The notes: generated by a model not told the origin, from the sequence alone. 64,000 bases of DNA from Myroides pelagicus (GCF_009711055.1 NZ_WMJY01000005.1:24934-88933); one strand, 5' to 3'; counted from the stretch's first letter, positions 26,899 to 36,567 are shown. A program made the numbers and translations.

Positions 26899-27609
26899 AT
26901 GAGTACAAAAAATGCAATAATTACAGGAGGAGGAAGAGGTCTTGGTAAAGCAACAGCGATAGCTTTCGCAAAAGAAGGCATCAATGTAGCCATCACAGGT
27001 CGAAATGAAGAAAAACTAAAAGAAACGGTTAAAGAATTAGAAGCGTTAGGCGTAAAAGCAACTTATGCAGCCTTTGACGTAACTGATAAAGCTGCTGTAA
27101 AAACAGGTATTGCACAAGTAATCGAGACTTTAGGAGGAATCGATATTTTAGTAAACAATGCGGGAATTGCAGAGTTTGGTAAATTTATGGATATGCCAGC
27201 TGACCGTTGGGAAGAAATTCTATTAACTAATGTAATGGGAGTGTATAATGTGACAAGAGAAGTATTACCTCATTTAATTGAGAAAAATGAAGGAGATATC
27301 TTTAATGTAGCGTCTACTGCTGGATTAAATGGAAACCCATCAACATCAGCATACTCAGCTTCTAAATTCGCTGTGATTGGAATGTCTGAGTCTTTAATGA
27401 AAGAAGTTCGTAAAAACAATATTCGCGTATGTACATTGACACCAAGTACAATTGCATCGGATATGTCTATTGAATTAGGGTTGACTGATGGTAATCCAGA
27501 TCATATCTTACAACCAGAAGACTTTGCAGAACTTATTGTAGCTACCTTAAAGCTTCCGAGAAGAGCAATGTTGAAAACAGCTTCTTTGTGGACAACAAAC
27601 CCAGCATAG
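26899..27609 (+). CDS. SDR family oxidoreductase (FabG-like)
   Basis: A 236-residue short-chain dehydrogenase. The NAD(P)-binding TGGGRGLG is at 9-16, NNAG at 86-89, the catalytic Ser at 139, and Y152/K156 in YSASK. Arg35 after the second strand (ITGRNEEK) suggests NADP(H). It resembles 3-ketoacyl-ACP reductases, but isolated SDR genes of this size act on many carbonyl substrates, so a role in fatty acid synthesis is not claimed. A strong terminator follows. Confidence 0.9.
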   Translation: MSTKNAIITGGGRGLGKATAIAFAKEGINVAITGRNEEKLKETVKELEALGVKATYAAFDVTDKAAVKTGIAQVIETLGGIDILVNNAGIAEFGKFMDMPADRWEEILLTNVMGVYNVTREVLPHLIEKNEGDIFNVASTAGLNGNPSTSAYSASKFAVIGMSESLMKEVRKNNIRVCTLTPSTIASDMSIELGLTDGNPDHILQPEDFAELIVATLKLPRRAMLKTASLWTTNPA

Positions 27610-27634
27610 CATTCAACTAAACCATAGTATATAC

Positions 27635-27669
27635 AAACCTTTGTTCTTTGATAATCAGAACAAAGGTTT
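27635..27669 (+). terminator. intrinsic terminator after SDR gene
   Basis: A perfect 13-bp stem (27635-27647 with 27657-27669) has a 9-nt loop and is followed by a T run. Confidence 0.92.
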
Positions 27670-27747
27670 TTTTAGTTACATACACCAGATACGATTTTTT
27701 TATCCGTATTTTTATATACATTTACACCATATTTATCTGTCCAAACT

Positions 27748-28461
27748 ATGTTACGTAAACTCTTTCGTTTTTGCAAAAAAGCGATTATATACTTCTTTAT
27801 TTTCAGTGTTGTATCAGTCCTATTGTTTCGTTTTGTCCCAGTACCCTATACACCATTAATGTTTATTCGTATATATGAACAATACAATGCAGGAAAAAAG
27901 ATAATATTAAAACACGACTGGGTATCCCTAGAAAAAATAAGTCCTAACTTACAAAAAGCAGTTATTGTATCAGAAGATGGACATTTTATGACACATAATG
28001 GCTTTGACTTTGATGCAATTGAAAAAGCTTTAGAAAACAACGAAAAAGCCAATGCTCGAATAAAAGGAGGAAGTACTATTAGTCAACAAACGGCAAAAAA
28101 TGTCTTTTTGTGGCCTGGACGCAGTTATGTTAGAAAAGGCTTAGAGGCCTATTTTACGGTATTAATAGAACTCTGTTGGTCCAAAGAACGCATATTAGAA
28201 GTTTATCTCAATAGTATAGAGATGGGAGATGGCATCTATGGAGCAGAAGAAGCCGCCCAATATTGGTATAAAAAGTCGGCAAACCAACTAACGACATACG
28301 AAGCCGCTGGCATAGCCGTCATCCTTCCAAACCCAAGAAAATACAAAGCTACAGGACAAGGTCCCTATATCACTAAGCGAAAGGCCCTAATCAATAAATA
28401 CATACGGTCATATGGCCCATTAGAATTCAAACCAAATACTGAGAAAAAAAACAATAAATAA
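27748..28461 (+). CDS. mtgA: Monofunctional peptidoglycan glycosyltransferase
   Basis: A 237-residue inner-membrane GT51 enzyme that polymerises lipid II into glycan strands. One N-terminal membrane anchor (about 11-29) is followed by the GT51 motifs: SEDGHF with catalytic Glu76, [12 protein letters not shown] at 107-118, RKGLEAYFT, and [10 protein letters not shown]. No transpeptidase domain follows, so it is the monofunctional MtgA form; the length is normal. Confidence 0.95.
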   Translation: MLRKLFRFCKKAIIYFFIFSVVSVLLFRFVPVPYTPLMFIRIYEQYNAGKKIILKHDWVSLEKISPNLQKAVIVSEDGHFMTHNGFDFDAIEKALENNEKANARIKGGSTISQQTAKNVFLWPGRSYVRKGLEAYFTVLIELCWSKERILEVYLNSIEMGDGIYGAEEAAQYWYKKSANQLTTYEAAGIAVILPNPRKYKATGQGPYITKRKALINKYIRSYGPLEFKPNTEKKNNK

Positions 28462-28515
28462 AAGTACTTATTGAGATTTAACTAAATATTCTACGGTACT
28501 AAGCTAATTTTTTTC

Positions 28516-28523
28516 TACTTTTG
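28516..28523 (+). promoter_or_regulatory. -7 element for the Ala/Glu/Lys-rich lipoprotein
   Basis: TACTTTTG matches TAnnTTTG 30 bp before the start codon at 28554; no clear -33 partner is seen. Confidence 0.55.
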
Positions 28524-28553
28524 GTACAAACTTTTATATAAACAAGAAATACT

Positions 28554-29021
28554 ATGAAAAAATCAATTTTATTATTAGCTGCTTGCGGATTAGTTTTCGC
28601 TACTTCATGTAAAGATGCTCAAAAAAATGCTGAAGAAGTAAAACAAGAAGTTGTAGAAGCTGGACAAGAAGCTACTGAAGGAGCTAACGCTGCATTAGCA
28701 ACTGCTACTACAAAATTAGAAGAAGCTAAAAAAGCGGTTGAAGAAGCTGCAAAATCAGGAAACGAAGAAGCTAAAACTAAAGCAAACGAAGCTTTAGAAG
28801 CTGCACAAAAAGAGTGGGATGCTTTAAAAACTAAAGCTACTGAGGTTACTGAAGAAGCTAAAACTAAAGCTGCTGAAGCAACAGAAGATGTAAAAGAAGG
28901 AGCTGAAGACGTGAAAGAAGCTGTAAAAGAAGGAGCTGAAGACGTAAAAGAAGCTGCAAATGACGTAGTGAAAGACGCAGATAAGAAATTACAAGATGTA
29001 AAGAAAGATTTATTAAAATAA
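28554..29021 (+). CDS. Ala/Glu/Lys-rich helical lipoprotein
   Basis: A 155-residue lipoprotein with signal peptide and lipobox ATSC. The mature part is almost wholly Ala, Glu, Lys, Asp and Val, with near-repeats of about 10-11 residues (EEAKTKANEA, EEAKTKAAEA, and KEGAEDVKEA twice), so it should form long amphipathic helices like LEA or apolipoprotein-type proteins. Function is unknown; an envelope spacer or stress role is only a guess. It has its own -7 element and terminator and lies just before dps. Confidence 0.88.
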   Translation: MKKSILLLAACGLVFATSCKDAQKNAEEVKQEVVEAGQEATEGANAALATATTKLEEAKKAVEEAAKSGNEEAKTKANEALEAAQKEWDALKTKATEVTEEAKTKAAEATEDVKEGAEDVKEAVKEGAEDVKEAANDVVKDADKKLQDVKKDLLK

Positions 29022-29029
29022 TCGATTAT

Positions 29030-29061
29030 AAAGAGGAACTTAATGTTCCTCTTTTTTTATA
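29030..29061 (+). terminator. intrinsic terminator after helical lipoprotein
   Basis: A perfect 10-bp stem aaagaggaac (29030-29039) with gttcctcttt (29045-29054), loop ttaat, is followed by T. Confidence 0.92.
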
Positions 29062-29165
29062 CTTCCATTGTATTTTCTAATACAACAATAAAGACAATCA
29101 ATCATACTATATAGCTAATCATCAAATATTTAACGACCTTTACATAGTAATAAAAATCAAAGACT

Positions 29166-29636
29166 ATGAAAGCAAATATTGGATTAACAGAAAAAGCATT
29201 AGCGTTTAACGCAGAAGTATTGTCAAAACTTTTAGCAGATGAGTTTGTACTTTACACAAAAGTAAGAAATGCTCACTACAACGTAACTGGTGATGACTTT
29301 CACTCAAAACACGTTTACTTCGAAGAACTTTATACAGAACTAGCCATCAATGTAGATGCAGTAGCTGAACGTATCAAAACATTAGGACACTACGCTCCTT
29401 CTTCACTTAAAGATTACTTAAACCTTACTCATCTTACCGAAGAAAGAAAAACAGATAGTACAGATAGTAAGTCTTGGATCAGTGAGATATTAATAGACTA
29501 TGAAATAATCGTTAGCTTTATTAGACAACATATTGACGCCATCGAAGAATCAAATGATAAGAGTACAGCTGATTTCTTAATCGGATTAATGGAAGCACAC
29601 GAAAAAACAGCATGGATGTTACGTGCCCATTTATAA
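29166..29636 (+). CDS. dps: Dps family ferritin-like DNA-protection protein
   Basis: A 156-residue protein expected to form a dodecamer that oxidises and stores iron and shields DNA from peroxide. The inter-subunit ferroxidase ligands are present with the canonical spacing: H37, H49, D64 and E68 (NAHYNVTG, SKHVYFEELY, NVDAVAERI). There is no lysine-rich N-terminal tail, so direct DNA binding is not implied. It is monocistronic with a terminator. Confidence 0.94.
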   Translation: MKANIGLTEKALAFNAEVLSKLLADEFVLYTKVRNAHYNVTGDDFHSKHVYFEELYTELAINVDAVAERIKTLGHYAPSSLKDYLNLTHLTEERKTDSTDSKSWISEILIDYEIIVSFIRQHIDAIEESNDKSTADFLIGLMEAHEKTAWMLRAHL

Positions 29637-29659
29637 TAATATAGGTTTATAAAATACCA

Positions 29660-29697
29660 AAAGGTTTGCTTGAAGAATAAGCAAACCTTTTTTTATA
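29660..29697 (+). terminator. intrinsic terminator after dps
   Basis: A perfect 12-bp stem (29660-29671 with 29679-29690) has a 7-nt loop and a T run. Confidence 0.92.
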
Positions 29698-29719
29698 TAT
29701 TAGTACAAATAAACGACGT

Positions 29720-30319
29720 ATGAAACGAATTTTTCTATTAGCAGTACTTGGACTTACACTTAACAGCTGTAGTGAGGCAACAGAAATAGACAAAGCAAAA
29801 GACTTTCAAAAAGAACAAAATAAGTTCTTTGCAGATTCGAATACAAGTCCATTGGTTAAAGATGCCTTAAAAAGTTTTGATGGACTAGACTTCTTTCCTA
29901 TCGATGAAGCATATATTGTAATCGGAACACTAAAGCGCACACCAGATGAAAAGCCCTTCGAAATGCCAACGACCACACATCAAAAACACTTATATGTAAA
30001 ATATGCAAACGTGACCTTTACCCTAGAAGGGAGAACACATACAGTAGAGCTTTATAAGAGCTTAAAAGACCTGAAAGGCACAACTAGTCAACTCTTTCTC
30101 CCTTTCTCAGATTTGAGTTCTGGAGGTAGTACATACGGAGGTGGTCGTTACCTCGACCTAGAGATTCCAGAAGGAGATCAAATCACATTGAACTTTAATA
30201 AGGCTTATAATCCTTACTGTGCATACAATCCGAAATACTCCTGTCCCATACCTCCAGACCAAAACTTTATCAAAGCAGATATACAAGCAGGAGAAAAAAC
30301 GTACCAATATACAAGATAA
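29720..30319 (+). CDS. DUF1684 family lipoprotein
   Basis: A 199-residue lipoprotein (lipobox LNSC near residue 17). The mature part fits DUF1684: a phosphate-like loop region (LDFFPIDEAYIVIGTL), LFLPFSDLSSGGSTYGGGRYLDLE, and the highly conserved NPYCAYNPKYSCPIPP with two Cys. Function is unknown. It starts soon after the dps terminator and has its own terminator. Confidence 0.9.
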   Translation: MKRIFLLAVLGLTLNSCSEATEIDKAKDFQKEQNKFFADSNTSPLVKDALKSFDGLDFFPIDEAYIVIGTLKRTPDEKPFEMPTTTHQKHLYVKYANVTFTLEGRTHTVELYKSLKDLKGTTSQLFLPFSDLSSGGSTYGGGRYLDLEIPEGDQITLNFNKAYNPYCAYNPKYSCPIPPDQNFIKADIQAGEKTYQYTR

Positions 30320-30326
30320 GAATAAC

Positions 30327-30357
30327 AAAATAGGCTATCCAATGGACAGCCTATTTT
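30327..30357. terminator. intrinsic terminator after DUF1684 gene
   Basis: A perfect 10-bp stem aaaataggct (30327-30336) with agcctatttt (30348-30357) lies between the DUF1684 gene and the convergent peptidase gene and can serve both. Confidence 0.85.
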
Positions 30358-30384
30358 TATACTTGCGCAATATTGAAGCGAGTA

Positions 30385-32502
30385 TTATTTTAGAGATTGA
30401 ATCCCCATACTATATAGTGTAAACGCTTGTAGATCCACATGCTCTTGTACTTGTTGAGCAACAGACTTACCTGCTCCGTGTCCAGCATTAGTTTCAATGC
30501 GAATCAACATCGGATTATTACCTGTGTTTTTAGCTTGTAATTCAGCCGCAAACTTGAAGCTATGTGCAGGAACCACTCTATCATCGTGATCTCCAGTAGT
30601 CACCATAGTTGCAGGATAAGCAACTGCCTTTACGTTGTGTAATGGAGAATACCCTTTAAGGTATTCAAACATTTCTTTGTTGTCTTCAGCAGTTCCATAA
30701 TCATACGCCCAACCTGCTCCAGCAGTAAATGTGTGGTAACGCAACATATCCAATACCCCAACAGCCGGTAAAGCTACCTTCATTAAATCAGGGCGTTGTG
30801 TCATAGTAGCACCTACTAACAATCCTCCATTAGAACCACCTTTAATAGCAAGGTAATCAGAAGAAGTATAGTTATTGTCAATTAGGTATTGAGCAGCAGC
30901 GATGAAATCATCAAATACATTTTGCTTTTGCATCTTCGTACCAGCTACATGCCATTTTTTACCATATTCACCACCTCCTCTAAGGTTTGGAACAGCATAG
31001 ATACCTCCGTTTTCTAACCATATTGCATTAGCAATACTGAATGAAGGTGTCAGACTAATATTAAAACCTCCGTAAGCATAAAGCATAGTCGGATTCTTAC
31101 CGTTTAACTCAGTCCCTTTTTTATACGTGATAATCATTGGGACTTTCGTTCCATCTTTAGACGTATAGAATACTTGTTTAGATTCGTATTGAGAAGAATC
31201 GAACTTCACTTTTGGTTGCTCATATACTTTAGAAACACCCTCTTTTGGATCAAAAGAATAGATTGTACCTGGTGTAATATAGTTCGTAAATGAAAAATAT
31301 AGTGTTTCATCTTTCTCTTTTCCACCAAAGCCACTAGCTGTACCAATACCAGGTAATTCAACTACGCGGATTTCTTTACCTGAATAATCATATTGCTTTA
31401 CATAAGAAACAGCATCTTTTAAGTAGCTAGCAAATAAATAACCAGCTCCTTTAGAAGGACTTAATACATTCTCAGTTTCTGCAATAAAATCAGTCCAATT
31501 CGCTTGAGTAGCCTTATTAGCATCAGCTACAACAATCTTTTTATTTGGTGCTTGGTGATCAGTAACGATGAAAAGTTTACCATCTTTACTATCTAAAACA
31601 TAGCTACTCGTCTCAAAGTTGTCCACTAATGTAACGATAGGGCTATTGCTCTTCGTTAAATCCTTTAAGTACAACTCATTTCCATAAGTAGAGTTAGCAG
31701 CAGTGATCACAAGATATTTATTATCACTAGTAACACTACCTCCTACATATCTACGCTTTTTATCTCCACCAAAGACTAGGGCATCTTCTTTTTGAGCAGT
31801 ACCTAATTTATGGAAATACAACTTATGTTGATCAGTTTTCGCAGATAACTCACTTCCTTCTGGCTTGTCATAACTAGAGTAGTAAAAACCTTCGTTACCT
31901 AACCATGACACACCACTAAACTTAACGTCCACTAATGTATCACCAACTACTTGTTTTGTCTCTGTATCCAAGACAATCACTTTTCTCCAGTCACTACCAC
32001 CCTCTGAGATAGCATAAGCCAATTTACTTCCGTCTTCCGAGAAGTCAATACTTCCTAAAGAAGTAGTACCGTCTTTAGAAAACTTGTTAGGATCCAAAAA
32101 CACTTCTTCTTTTCCAGCTTCGTCCTTACGGTACATTACAGACTGATTCTGTAATCCATCGTTTTTAAAGAAATAAGTGTATTTTCCTTCTTTAAATGGA
32201 GCGCTTATCTTCTCATAGTTCCAAGCCTCTTCCATTTGCTTTTTCAACTCATCTCTAAATGGTATTTGAGCCAAATAATCAAAAGTCACTTCATTCTCTG
32301 CTTTCACCCAAGCAGCTGTTTCTTCTGATCTATCATCCTCTAACCAACGGTAAGGATCTGCTACTTCAACTCCAAAATACGTATCTACTACGTCACCTTT
32401 GTGCGTCTCTGGATACTTGATTTCAACTTTTGCGTCGTTATTGCCTTGCTTACAAGAGATAATAACGATAGCCACTAAAAGTGTCATAAATGTTTTTCTC
32501 AT
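30385..32502 (-). CDS. Prolyl oligopeptidase (S9A), exported
   Basis: A 705-residue serine peptidase that cuts short peptides after proline. An N-terminal signal with a lipobox-like IISC suggests a periplasmic or lipid-anchored form. A beta-propeller (about 80-430) is followed by the alpha/beta-hydrolase domain with nucleophile Ser557 in GGSNGG, the Asp in DHDDRV and the His in NAGHGAG. The opening [27 protein letters not shown] is the family signature. It is a single gene. Confidence 0.95.
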   Translation of the reverse strand: MRKTFMTLLVAIVIISCKQGNNDAKVEIKYPETHKGDVVDTYFGVEVADPYRWLEDDRSEETAAWVKAENEVTFDYLAQIPFRDELKKQMEEAWNYEKISAPFKEGKYTYFFKNDGLQNQSVMYRKDEAGKEEVFLDPNKFSKDGTTSLGSIDFSEDGSKLAYAISEGGSDWRKVIVLDTETKQVVGDTLVDVKFSGVSWLGNEGFYYSSYDKPEGSELSAKTDQHKLYFHKLGTAQKEDALVFGGDKKRRYVGGSVTSDNKYLVITAANSTYGNELYLKDLTKSNSPIVTLVDNFETSSYVLDSKDGKLFIVTDHQAPNKKIVVADANKATQANWTDFIAETENVLSPSKGAGYLFASYLKDAVSYVKQYDYSGKEIRVVELPGIGTASGFGGKEKDETLYFSFTNYITPGTIYSFDPKEGVSKVYEQPKVKFDSSQYESKQVFYTSKDGTKVPMIITYKKGTELNGKNPTMLYAYGGFNISLTPSFSIANAIWLENGGIYAVPNLRGGGEYGKKWHVAGTKMQKQNVFDDFIAAAQYLIDNNYTSSDYLAIKGGSNGGLLVGATMTQRPDLMKVALPAVGVLDMLRYHTFTAGAGWAYDYGTAEDNKEMFEYLKGYSPLHNVKAVAYPATMVTTGDHDDRVVPAHSFKFAAELQAKNTGNNPMLIRIETNAGHGAGKSVAQQVQEHVDLQAFTLYSMGIQSLK

Positions 32503-32602
32503 AGAAAATTAGGGTAAATATTAGTTTCAAAACAAATATAAATAAATATACACAGTATCAAATAGTTTCATAGATGGAATACAAACAGTCCTATGTCATA
32601 TT

Positions 32603-32639
32603 TAAAAAAATACGGGTTAAACTTATAATTCTAACCCGT
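32603..32639 (-). terminator. Terminator of the TonB/DUF4625 operon
   Basis: An 8-bp stem acgggtta (32612-32619) with taacccgt (32632-32639) is followed on the minus strand by a T run (32604-32610). It lies 27 bp after the stop of the His-rich lipoprotein gene. Confidence 0.8.
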
Positions 32640-32666
32640 TGTAATTATTCAGATTAGATGTATCTA

Positions 32667-33203
32667 TTAATGATGATGACTGTGATCTCCTCCATCTCCA
32701 TGACCTGGATCAACGATTTCAATATTTCTAAATACCATCGTTTGATTTCCAGCTTTATCCAATACTTTTACAGCAAAGTGATAGTTTCCTCTTTTTGCAT
32801 CAGCAGCTATAATAATCTTATGGTGATGAACATTATCATTTTTCTTACCGTAGATATCGTCCCAAGTCTCATTAAACTTGAATTCTTTACGCGCTTCATT
32901 TTCTGCATCATGAGTATGATCACCAGCTAACACAGTTATACTATGTGTGTGATTACCATCACCATGTCCATGTCCATCAAAATTGCCATGTATATCAACA
33001 TTATAAGTAGCTAAAGCAACATTATCTGATACATTCATATCAAAATGAATGTCTTTTCCAGCTTCTAACTTAGCTCCATCAGCTGGTGCAATTAAATCAA
33101 CAACTGGAGGCTCTGTATCTAGATTATCATCACTTGACGTACATGAAGTAAAGAATGCTGAAGCTAATAATGAGTAAAAGGCGATATATTTAATAGTTTT
33201 CAT
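32667..33203 (-). CDS. His-rich DUF4625 lipoprotein
   Basis: A 178-residue lipoprotein (from the ATG at 33203, residue 10 of the longest frame, chosen because it opens the signal peptide). The lipobox FTSC is followed by an Ig-like DUF4625 domain. Histidines cluster in three places: HGHGDGNHTH, NVHHH, and a C-terminal stretch that includes GHGDGGDHSHHH. Such clusters bind Zn, Ni, Co or Cu. It is the last gene of the TonB receptor operon and could deliver a surface-bound metal to the receptor; the metal is not known. Confidence 0.85.
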   Translation of the reverse strand: MKTIKYIAFYSLLASAFFTSCTSSDDNLDTEPPVVDLIAPADGAKLEAGKDIHFDMNVSDNVALATYNVDIHGNFDGHGHGDGNHTHSITVLAGDHTHDAENEARKEFKFNETWDDIYGKKNDNVHHHKIIIAADAKRGNYHFAVKVLDKAGNQTMVFRNIEIVDPGHGDGGDHSHHH

Positions 33204-33262
33204 TTTTTTAAATTTTAAATTGTTAATCATCTGTAATTAGTTGTGTGTTCGTAGAGTGATTA

Positions 33263-33583
33263 TTAAAATGGAGGACCTCTTAAATAATACGAATAAAAGA
33301 AATCCAAATATTCCAGCCGTACATCTATTACATAAATAGGCAAATACATTTGATCTACCCAAAAGTCAATATTAAATACATCAAAATCGAGTAATGGAGC
33401 ATACTTAAACAAATACTGTTCACAATAGTGTACCGTATTGCTATTCAAGTATTCCACGGCATTACTCCTTTTATTAAAGTCATGCTCTATAATGACAAAA
33501 TGCAGAAGATTACTCGTATGTGGAATAACAAATACTCCTAATAATAACACAAGCCACAGAACACGAATGTTCTTAGTTTTCAT
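33263..33583 (-). CDS. Small membrane or secreted protein ending YYLRGPP
   Basis: A 106-residue protein I do not recognise. The N-terminus (KTKNIRVLWLVLLLGVFVIP) is a membrane or signal segment, followed by a His-containing region and a Tyr/Phe-rich C-terminus ending YYLRGPPF. The start codon overlaps the stop of the TonB receptor gene by one base, so translation is coupled. The similar end YYSLRAPP of the protein at 36021-36392 suggests a shared family of accessory proteins around this receptor. Confidence 0.75.
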   Translation of the reverse strand: MKTKNIRVLWLVLLLGVFVIPHTSNLLHFVIIEHDFNKRSNAVEYLNSNTVHYCEQYLFKYAPLLDFDVFNIDFWVDQMYLPIYVIDVRLEYLDFFYSYYLRGPPF

Positions 33584-35949
33584 TAAAAGGGTACTTGAAT
33601 AGTTAATTGAATTGATCTCCCAAGCTCAGGAATTTCTAATGGTCTATAAAAACTCATATGGTTTAGAATCTTGGCATTAAAAATATTCGTTGCAGATAGA
33701 TTAGCTTTTGCTTCTACATTACCTAAACGTATGGTAGAACTAACCCCCGCACCGAAACTATACGAACTAGGAGTAATAGATTCACCTTGAGCGATTCGTT
33801 GCTGTTCAGCATACCATTTACCATTGACAAACAATTCTGTTCTTTTGAAAACTTTCCAATCATTAAAAGAATGCCTTAATTCACCATAAAAATTCACAGG
33901 TGGGGTAAAAGGTAGTGGATAATTACCACTCTTTCCGTTCATCAACTGTTTATTATAGATATACTCTAAGACTCCTTTAAAAGCAAAGCTTTCTAAAAAT
34001 CGTTGCTCTACACTCCACTCAAAGCCTGTAATTAAGGCTTCTGATTGCGTGTACTCGTAAATCTGTCCACTATCTGGAAGTACTGAAAACTTACCAGAAG
34101 GCTTTAAGAAGATGTAATTGGTAAAGTAATAAGCATAAGGACTAAAGGTAGTCTTGAAATTCTTACCTACATAACTCGCTCTAAAATCAAAAGCAAGCCC
34201 TTGCTCTGGATCTAGATTAGGATTTCCCTTCTCATGGCGAAAAGCACCGTGATGAACGCCATTAGATGCTAACTCAATAGCTGTTGGAAATCTAAAGTTC
34301 GTTCCAATAGTAGCAGCAAACTTCACTTTATCTGTATAGGCATATTTTGCACCTAGCATTGCATTAAAACTAGTAAAGTCTCTATCTGTCTGATGACTAC
34401 GTTGTGCATAATCCGCTGCGAAATTATGAGAATGTCCTTTTGCTATTAAGTAATCATATAAAACCTCATCGTAAAAAGGCTTAATATGAATCTCTGCATA
34501 GTCAGCTCGCACACCTGCTTCCCAAGTTAGTTGCTCATTTACATAATGCTCATGTATAGCAAATGCACCTACTACAAAGCGATTAAACTTTGGCAATAGG
34601 AAACCATAACCATCTATAGTATTGTTTTGATAAGTATATTGTAAGCCAATTACCGATTTGTGATTATTATCTGATAAATACTCATACTTAAAAGCAGCGT
34701 CAAACGTATTTAGATTAAACTCTAACTCTAAGTTTGGATCATTAATTGGAGGAGTCTGATTTTCAAAGTGTGAATGAAAAATACTTTTCTCTTGACGTTT
34801 ATTATTCTGAAAAGAAAACAAAGCATTTAATTTACTCTTACCTGTCAAATCATAGGTAAAGTTATTAGTTACCTTAAAGTGATTAACATTTTGATGAGGC
34901 AAACCTATATTGCGATGATTACCATCGTGTACAACAGTAGTAATATTTGGTAACCCATGGGCACCTGGAAAGAAACCGCTCTTCTCATAAACGTTACTTA
35001 CACTCAATACATTTTTAACTGAACCATCGATATATCCAACTTGACCATATAAAGATACGTTTTTACCTGCCGTATTTTTCATACGTCCCTCATAAATTGG
35101 AATAATGGTACCCAAATAGTATATTTCTTCTGTAGGCACTCTATAATCTCCATACTCTTGGGCAGTTGCTTTAACTTTAAAGAAAAACTTGTCTTCTCTA
35201 GCCTTCAATTGAACAGAAGCTCCATAAGAGTCATTAACAGTTTTGCCAAATAATGTTGCACTTCCATTAAATGAATGTACCTCAGGTACTTTCTCATTAT
35301 TAATTTTAATTACACCAGCAATAGCATCACTACCATATTCAATAGTACCAACTCCTTTGATAACTTCTACTTCTTCTGTACTAAAGGCATCTATCTCTAG
35401 TCCATGATCTGCCCCCCATTGTTGCCCTTCTTGTTTCGCTCCATTTTCAGCTACTGCTAAACGGTTAAATCCAAGACCTCTAATAATCGGTTTAGAAGAT
35501 CCCGCACCGATTTCCATTGCATTCACTCCTGGTACATATTCTAATGTTTTGGCTAGCGAACCAGCATATTGTTCGATAAGTTTTTGATTAGATACTTTCT
35601 CAGCATTCTTAATAGATTGAACACCTTCAGAAGAAATAACCACTTGATCCAACAAGGTTGTATCCTCTTTTAAGTGAAAATGTAAATCTAAATTATTATT
35701 GACAAAAACTTTTTGATTGACTGATTCGTATCCGATATAAGTAATCGCCAAAACGTATTCTCCTCCTTCTACAGAAGGAATTAAAAAATTGCCATCTAAG
35801 TCCGTAGCTACAGCTTGACTCCCCAATTGTATAGTACTTCCAACTAATGCTGAACCATAAATATCCGAAACATGCCCACGCACTGAAAATGCTTGTGCAA
35901 ACGACTGAATAGTCAACAATAGAGAGAACACTACTAGTGATATTCTCAT
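33583..35949 (-). CDS. TonB-dependent outer membrane receptor (probable metal uptake)
   Basis: A 788-residue outer membrane receptor. After a signal peptide (LTIQSFAQA) come a carboxypeptidase-regulatory-like domain (about 22-100), a plug domain (LDQVVISSEG, then KTLEYVPGVNAMEIGAGSSKPIIRGLGFNRL, EVEVIKGVGTIEYGSDAIAGVI) and a beta-barrel with a terminal aromatic residue. No SusD partner is present, so glycans are unlikely. The context of His-rich lipoprotein and small YYxLRxPP proteins suggests metal transport; zinc is a guess. A 30-bp palindrome stands about 30 bp before the start. Confidence 0.9.
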   Translation of the reverse strand: MRISLVVFSLLLTIQSFAQAFSVRGHVSDIYGSALVGSTIQLGSQAVATDLDGNFLIPSVEGGEYVLAITYIGYESVNQKVFVNNNLDLHFHLKEDTTLLDQVVISSEGVQSIKNAEKVSNQKLIEQYAGSLAKTLEYVPGVNAMEIGAGSSKPIIRGLGFNRLAVAENGAKQEGQQWGADHGLEIDAFSTEEVEVIKGVGTIEYGSDAIAGVIKINNEKVPEVHSFNGSATLFGKTVNDSYGASVQLKAREDKFFFKVKATAQEYGDYRVPTEEIYYLGTIIPIYEGRMKNTAGKNVSLYGQVGYIDGSVKNVLSVSNVYEKSGFFPGAHGLPNITTVVHDGNHRNIGLPHQNVNHFKVTNNFTYDLTGKSKLNALFSFQNNKRQEKSIFHSHFENQTPPINDPNLELEFNLNTFDAAFKYEYLSDNNHKSVIGLQYTYQNNTIDGYGFLLPKFNRFVVGAFAIHEHYVNEQLTWEAGVRADYAEIHIKPFYDEVLYDYLIAKGHSHNFAADYAQRSHQTDRDFTSFNAMLGAKYAYTDKVKFAATIGTNFRFPTAIELASNGVHHGAFRHEKGNPNLDPEQGLAFDFRASYVGKNFKTTFSPYAYYFTNYIFLKPSGKFSVLPDSGQIYEYTQSEALITGFEWSVEQRFLESFAFKGVLEYIYNKQLMNGKSGNYPLPFTPPVNFYGELRHSFNDWKVFKRTELFVNGKWYAEQQRIAQGESITPSSYSFGAGVSSTIRLGNVEAKANLSATNIFNAKILNHMSFYRPLEIPELGRSIQLTIQVPF

Positions 35950-35978
35950 ATTCTAATTGATTATATTTAATAAAAAAG

Positions 35979-36008
35979 TATTTCTATAGATTTAAATTTA
36001 TAGAAATA
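35979..36008. promoter_or_regulatory. 30-bp palindrome, candidate operator of the TonB receptor operon
   Basis: The arms tatttctata (35979-35988) and tatagaaata (35999-36008) pair perfectly, and the inner 10 bases are also self-complementary except for one G/T pair. The centre is at 35993.5, about 45 bp before the receptor start on the minus strand, in the place of a promoter. There is no T run, so it is not a terminator. A dimeric repressor such as a Fur-family regulator is a reasonable guess. Confidence 0.6.
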
Positions 36009-36020
36009 AAGGTCCAATTA

Positions 36021-36392
36021 TTAAACAATCACTGGCGGAGCCCTAAGGGAATAATACACATGAGAAAGTGGCGTGAAAGTATCAATCACTTCACTTTGTA
36101 CTTTCTCAATAGACAAGAAAAGATTAGGCGAAAAGGTATATATAGCTACCGTATTAGCTGGAATCAATGTATCACATGCAAAACACTTTTCAATGTCGTT
36201 GTGATTTACCTTATACTCCAGGGCAACCTTACTATCTCCTCTTTGCTCATGAAAGTGGGCATGCGTACCGTGTTCTTTTTCGTATGAGATAAACGTAGCT
36301 ATATGCTCATAACTGTGTATGAACTGGAATACCATAGTAAACATAATTGTCACTATTAGCAATACTCCCGCTATGTTTTTTCTTTCGCGCAT
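36021..36392 (-). CDS. Small exported protein with CxxC, ending YYSLRAPP
   Basis: A 123-residue protein from the ATG at 36392 (residue 12 of the longest frame). It opens with RERK and a membrane or signal segment, then has several His in HGTHAHFHEQ, a CFACD dithiol motif, and the C-terminus YYSLRAPPVIV. I do not recognise a family. Together with the downstream receptor operon it looks like a metal-handling accessory. The ATG lies only 5 bp after a consensus -7 element, so the mRNA may be leaderless. Confidence 0.72.
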   Translation of the reverse strand: MRERKNIAGVLLIVTIMFTMVFQFIHSYEHIATFISYEKEHGTHAHFHEQRGDSKVALEYKVNHNDIEKCFACDTLIPANTVAIYTFSPNLFLSIEKVQSEVIDTFTPLSHVYYSLRAPPVIV

Positions 36393-36396
36393 AGTG

Positions 36397-36425
36397 CAAA
36401 TATAAATAAGAATTAATAAAATCAA
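36397..36425 (-). promoter_or_regulatory. Promoter of the small CxxC protein gene
   Basis: On the minus strand TTG (36423-36425), an 18-bp spacer and TATATTTG (36397-36404) match the full consensus. Transcription is expected at or next to the A of the ATG at 36392. Confidence 0.7.
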
Positions 36426-36567
36426 ACGAATACAACTATTATCTTATGATTAAGTATACTTTTATATACATTGCTTGTTGAGATAATAACTGTCTTTTAC
36501 AAATAAAGTGAATCGTGTTATCTTTAGAAGGAAGACAGACAAAGCTATTTATAACCATTGCTTTTCT

